The notes beneath the pieces are model-generated. The model was not told where the DNA came from and did not search any database. It was given only the letters and a program-made list of their open reading frames with translations. Both the position numbers and the translations under genes were made by a program. 5,354 nt of DNA from CAYNYM01 sp049366815 (GTDB lineage Bacteria; Desulfobacterota; DSM-4660; Desulfatiglandales; HGW-15), in NCBI GenBank assembly GCA_049366815.1, contig JBMNCO010000219.1, forward strand, positions 1 to 5,354, given 5' to 3'. Below, in pieces: positions 5,291 through 5,354 of the stretch; the stretch's first letter is position 1, and the number at the start of each line of letters is the position of its first letter.

Positions 5291-5354
5291 TTAAAACTTA
5301 ACACCTAAAACTTAAACCTCTATTCTCACACCCGCTCGCTGCGCTCGCTCGAGA
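5291..5354. repeat. short repeats at the right edge
   Basis: TTAAAACTTAA (5291-5301) recurs in near-identical form as CTAAAACTTAA (5305-5315). A 7-base direct repeat GCTCGCT occurs at 5334-5340 and 5343-5349, and the palindrome CTCGCTCGAG lies at the very end. TATTCTCAC at 5321-5329 repeats 5227-5235. This looks like the edge of a dispersed intergenic repeat cut by the window end. Confidence 0.35.

Noticed and set aside
1..5354. CRISPR array, insertion sequence or toxin-antitoxin pair
   Set aside because: I found no regularly spaced repeats, no transposase with terminal inverted repeats, and no pair of small overlapping genes of that type.

Overview
This window reads as a piece of chromosome from a mesophilic Gram-negative bacterium. 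A deltaproteobacterium (Desulfobacterota, sulfate-reducer-like) is my best guess. The guess rests on the style of the integrase remnant, the zinc-ribbon/Tudor-like protein and the short 'acgaa'-type repeats at the right end. It is inference, because no phylogenetic marker gene is present.

Left part (1-560): a complete tRNA-Pro(CGG) gene with encoded CCA lies on the + strand. A decayed tyrosine-recombinase (integrase) gene follows on the - strand, its 3' end pointing at the tRNA. This is the usual arrangement at a tRNA attachment site, so the spot looks like the scar of an old integrated element. The integrase remnant has lost its N-terminus and C-terminal catalytic residues. It appears to carry a 121-nt insertion and a 1-nt deletion around active-site box I.

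Centre-left (590-1372, + strand): two small RNA-binding protein genes lie in tandem. The first is a CspA-family cold shock protein (751-951), with its own promoter, an unexpected terminator-like hairpin in its leader and a strong terminator behind it. The second is a 93-residue RRM protein (1091-1372) with a basic tail. Both bind single-stranded RNA with RNP1/RNP2 motifs. A shared role in RNA remodelling under cold or other stress is a reasonable inference.

Region 1373-1900 has no convincing gene. It holds one weak 71-codon reading frame and scattered short protein-like fragments on the - strand.

Centre-right (1901-4243, - strand): a 780-residue inner-membrane transporter of the SLC13/DASS divalent-anion type (SAC1-like). 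Four tandem RCK_C/TrkA_C domains sit between its two membrane halves. It starts at a TTG with a good Shine-Dalgarno and has a candidate promoter about 170 bases upstream.

Right part (4244-5354): a mostly non-coding 555-base divergent region contains a 15-base palindrome abutting a perfect -35 box and a perfect 11-bp terminator hairpin. A 140-residue protein follows, with an N-terminal CxxC/CxxC zinc ribbon, a basic linker and a C-terminal module resembling the RNA-polymerase-binding Tudor domain of PcrA/UvrD. The last 130 bases carry short degenerate repeats. No complete new multi-gene system is visible. The most unusual points are the two genes whose leaders begin with an intrinsic-terminator-like hairpin, the zinc-ribbon/Tudor-like protein, and the insertion-interrupted integrase at tRNA-Pro.
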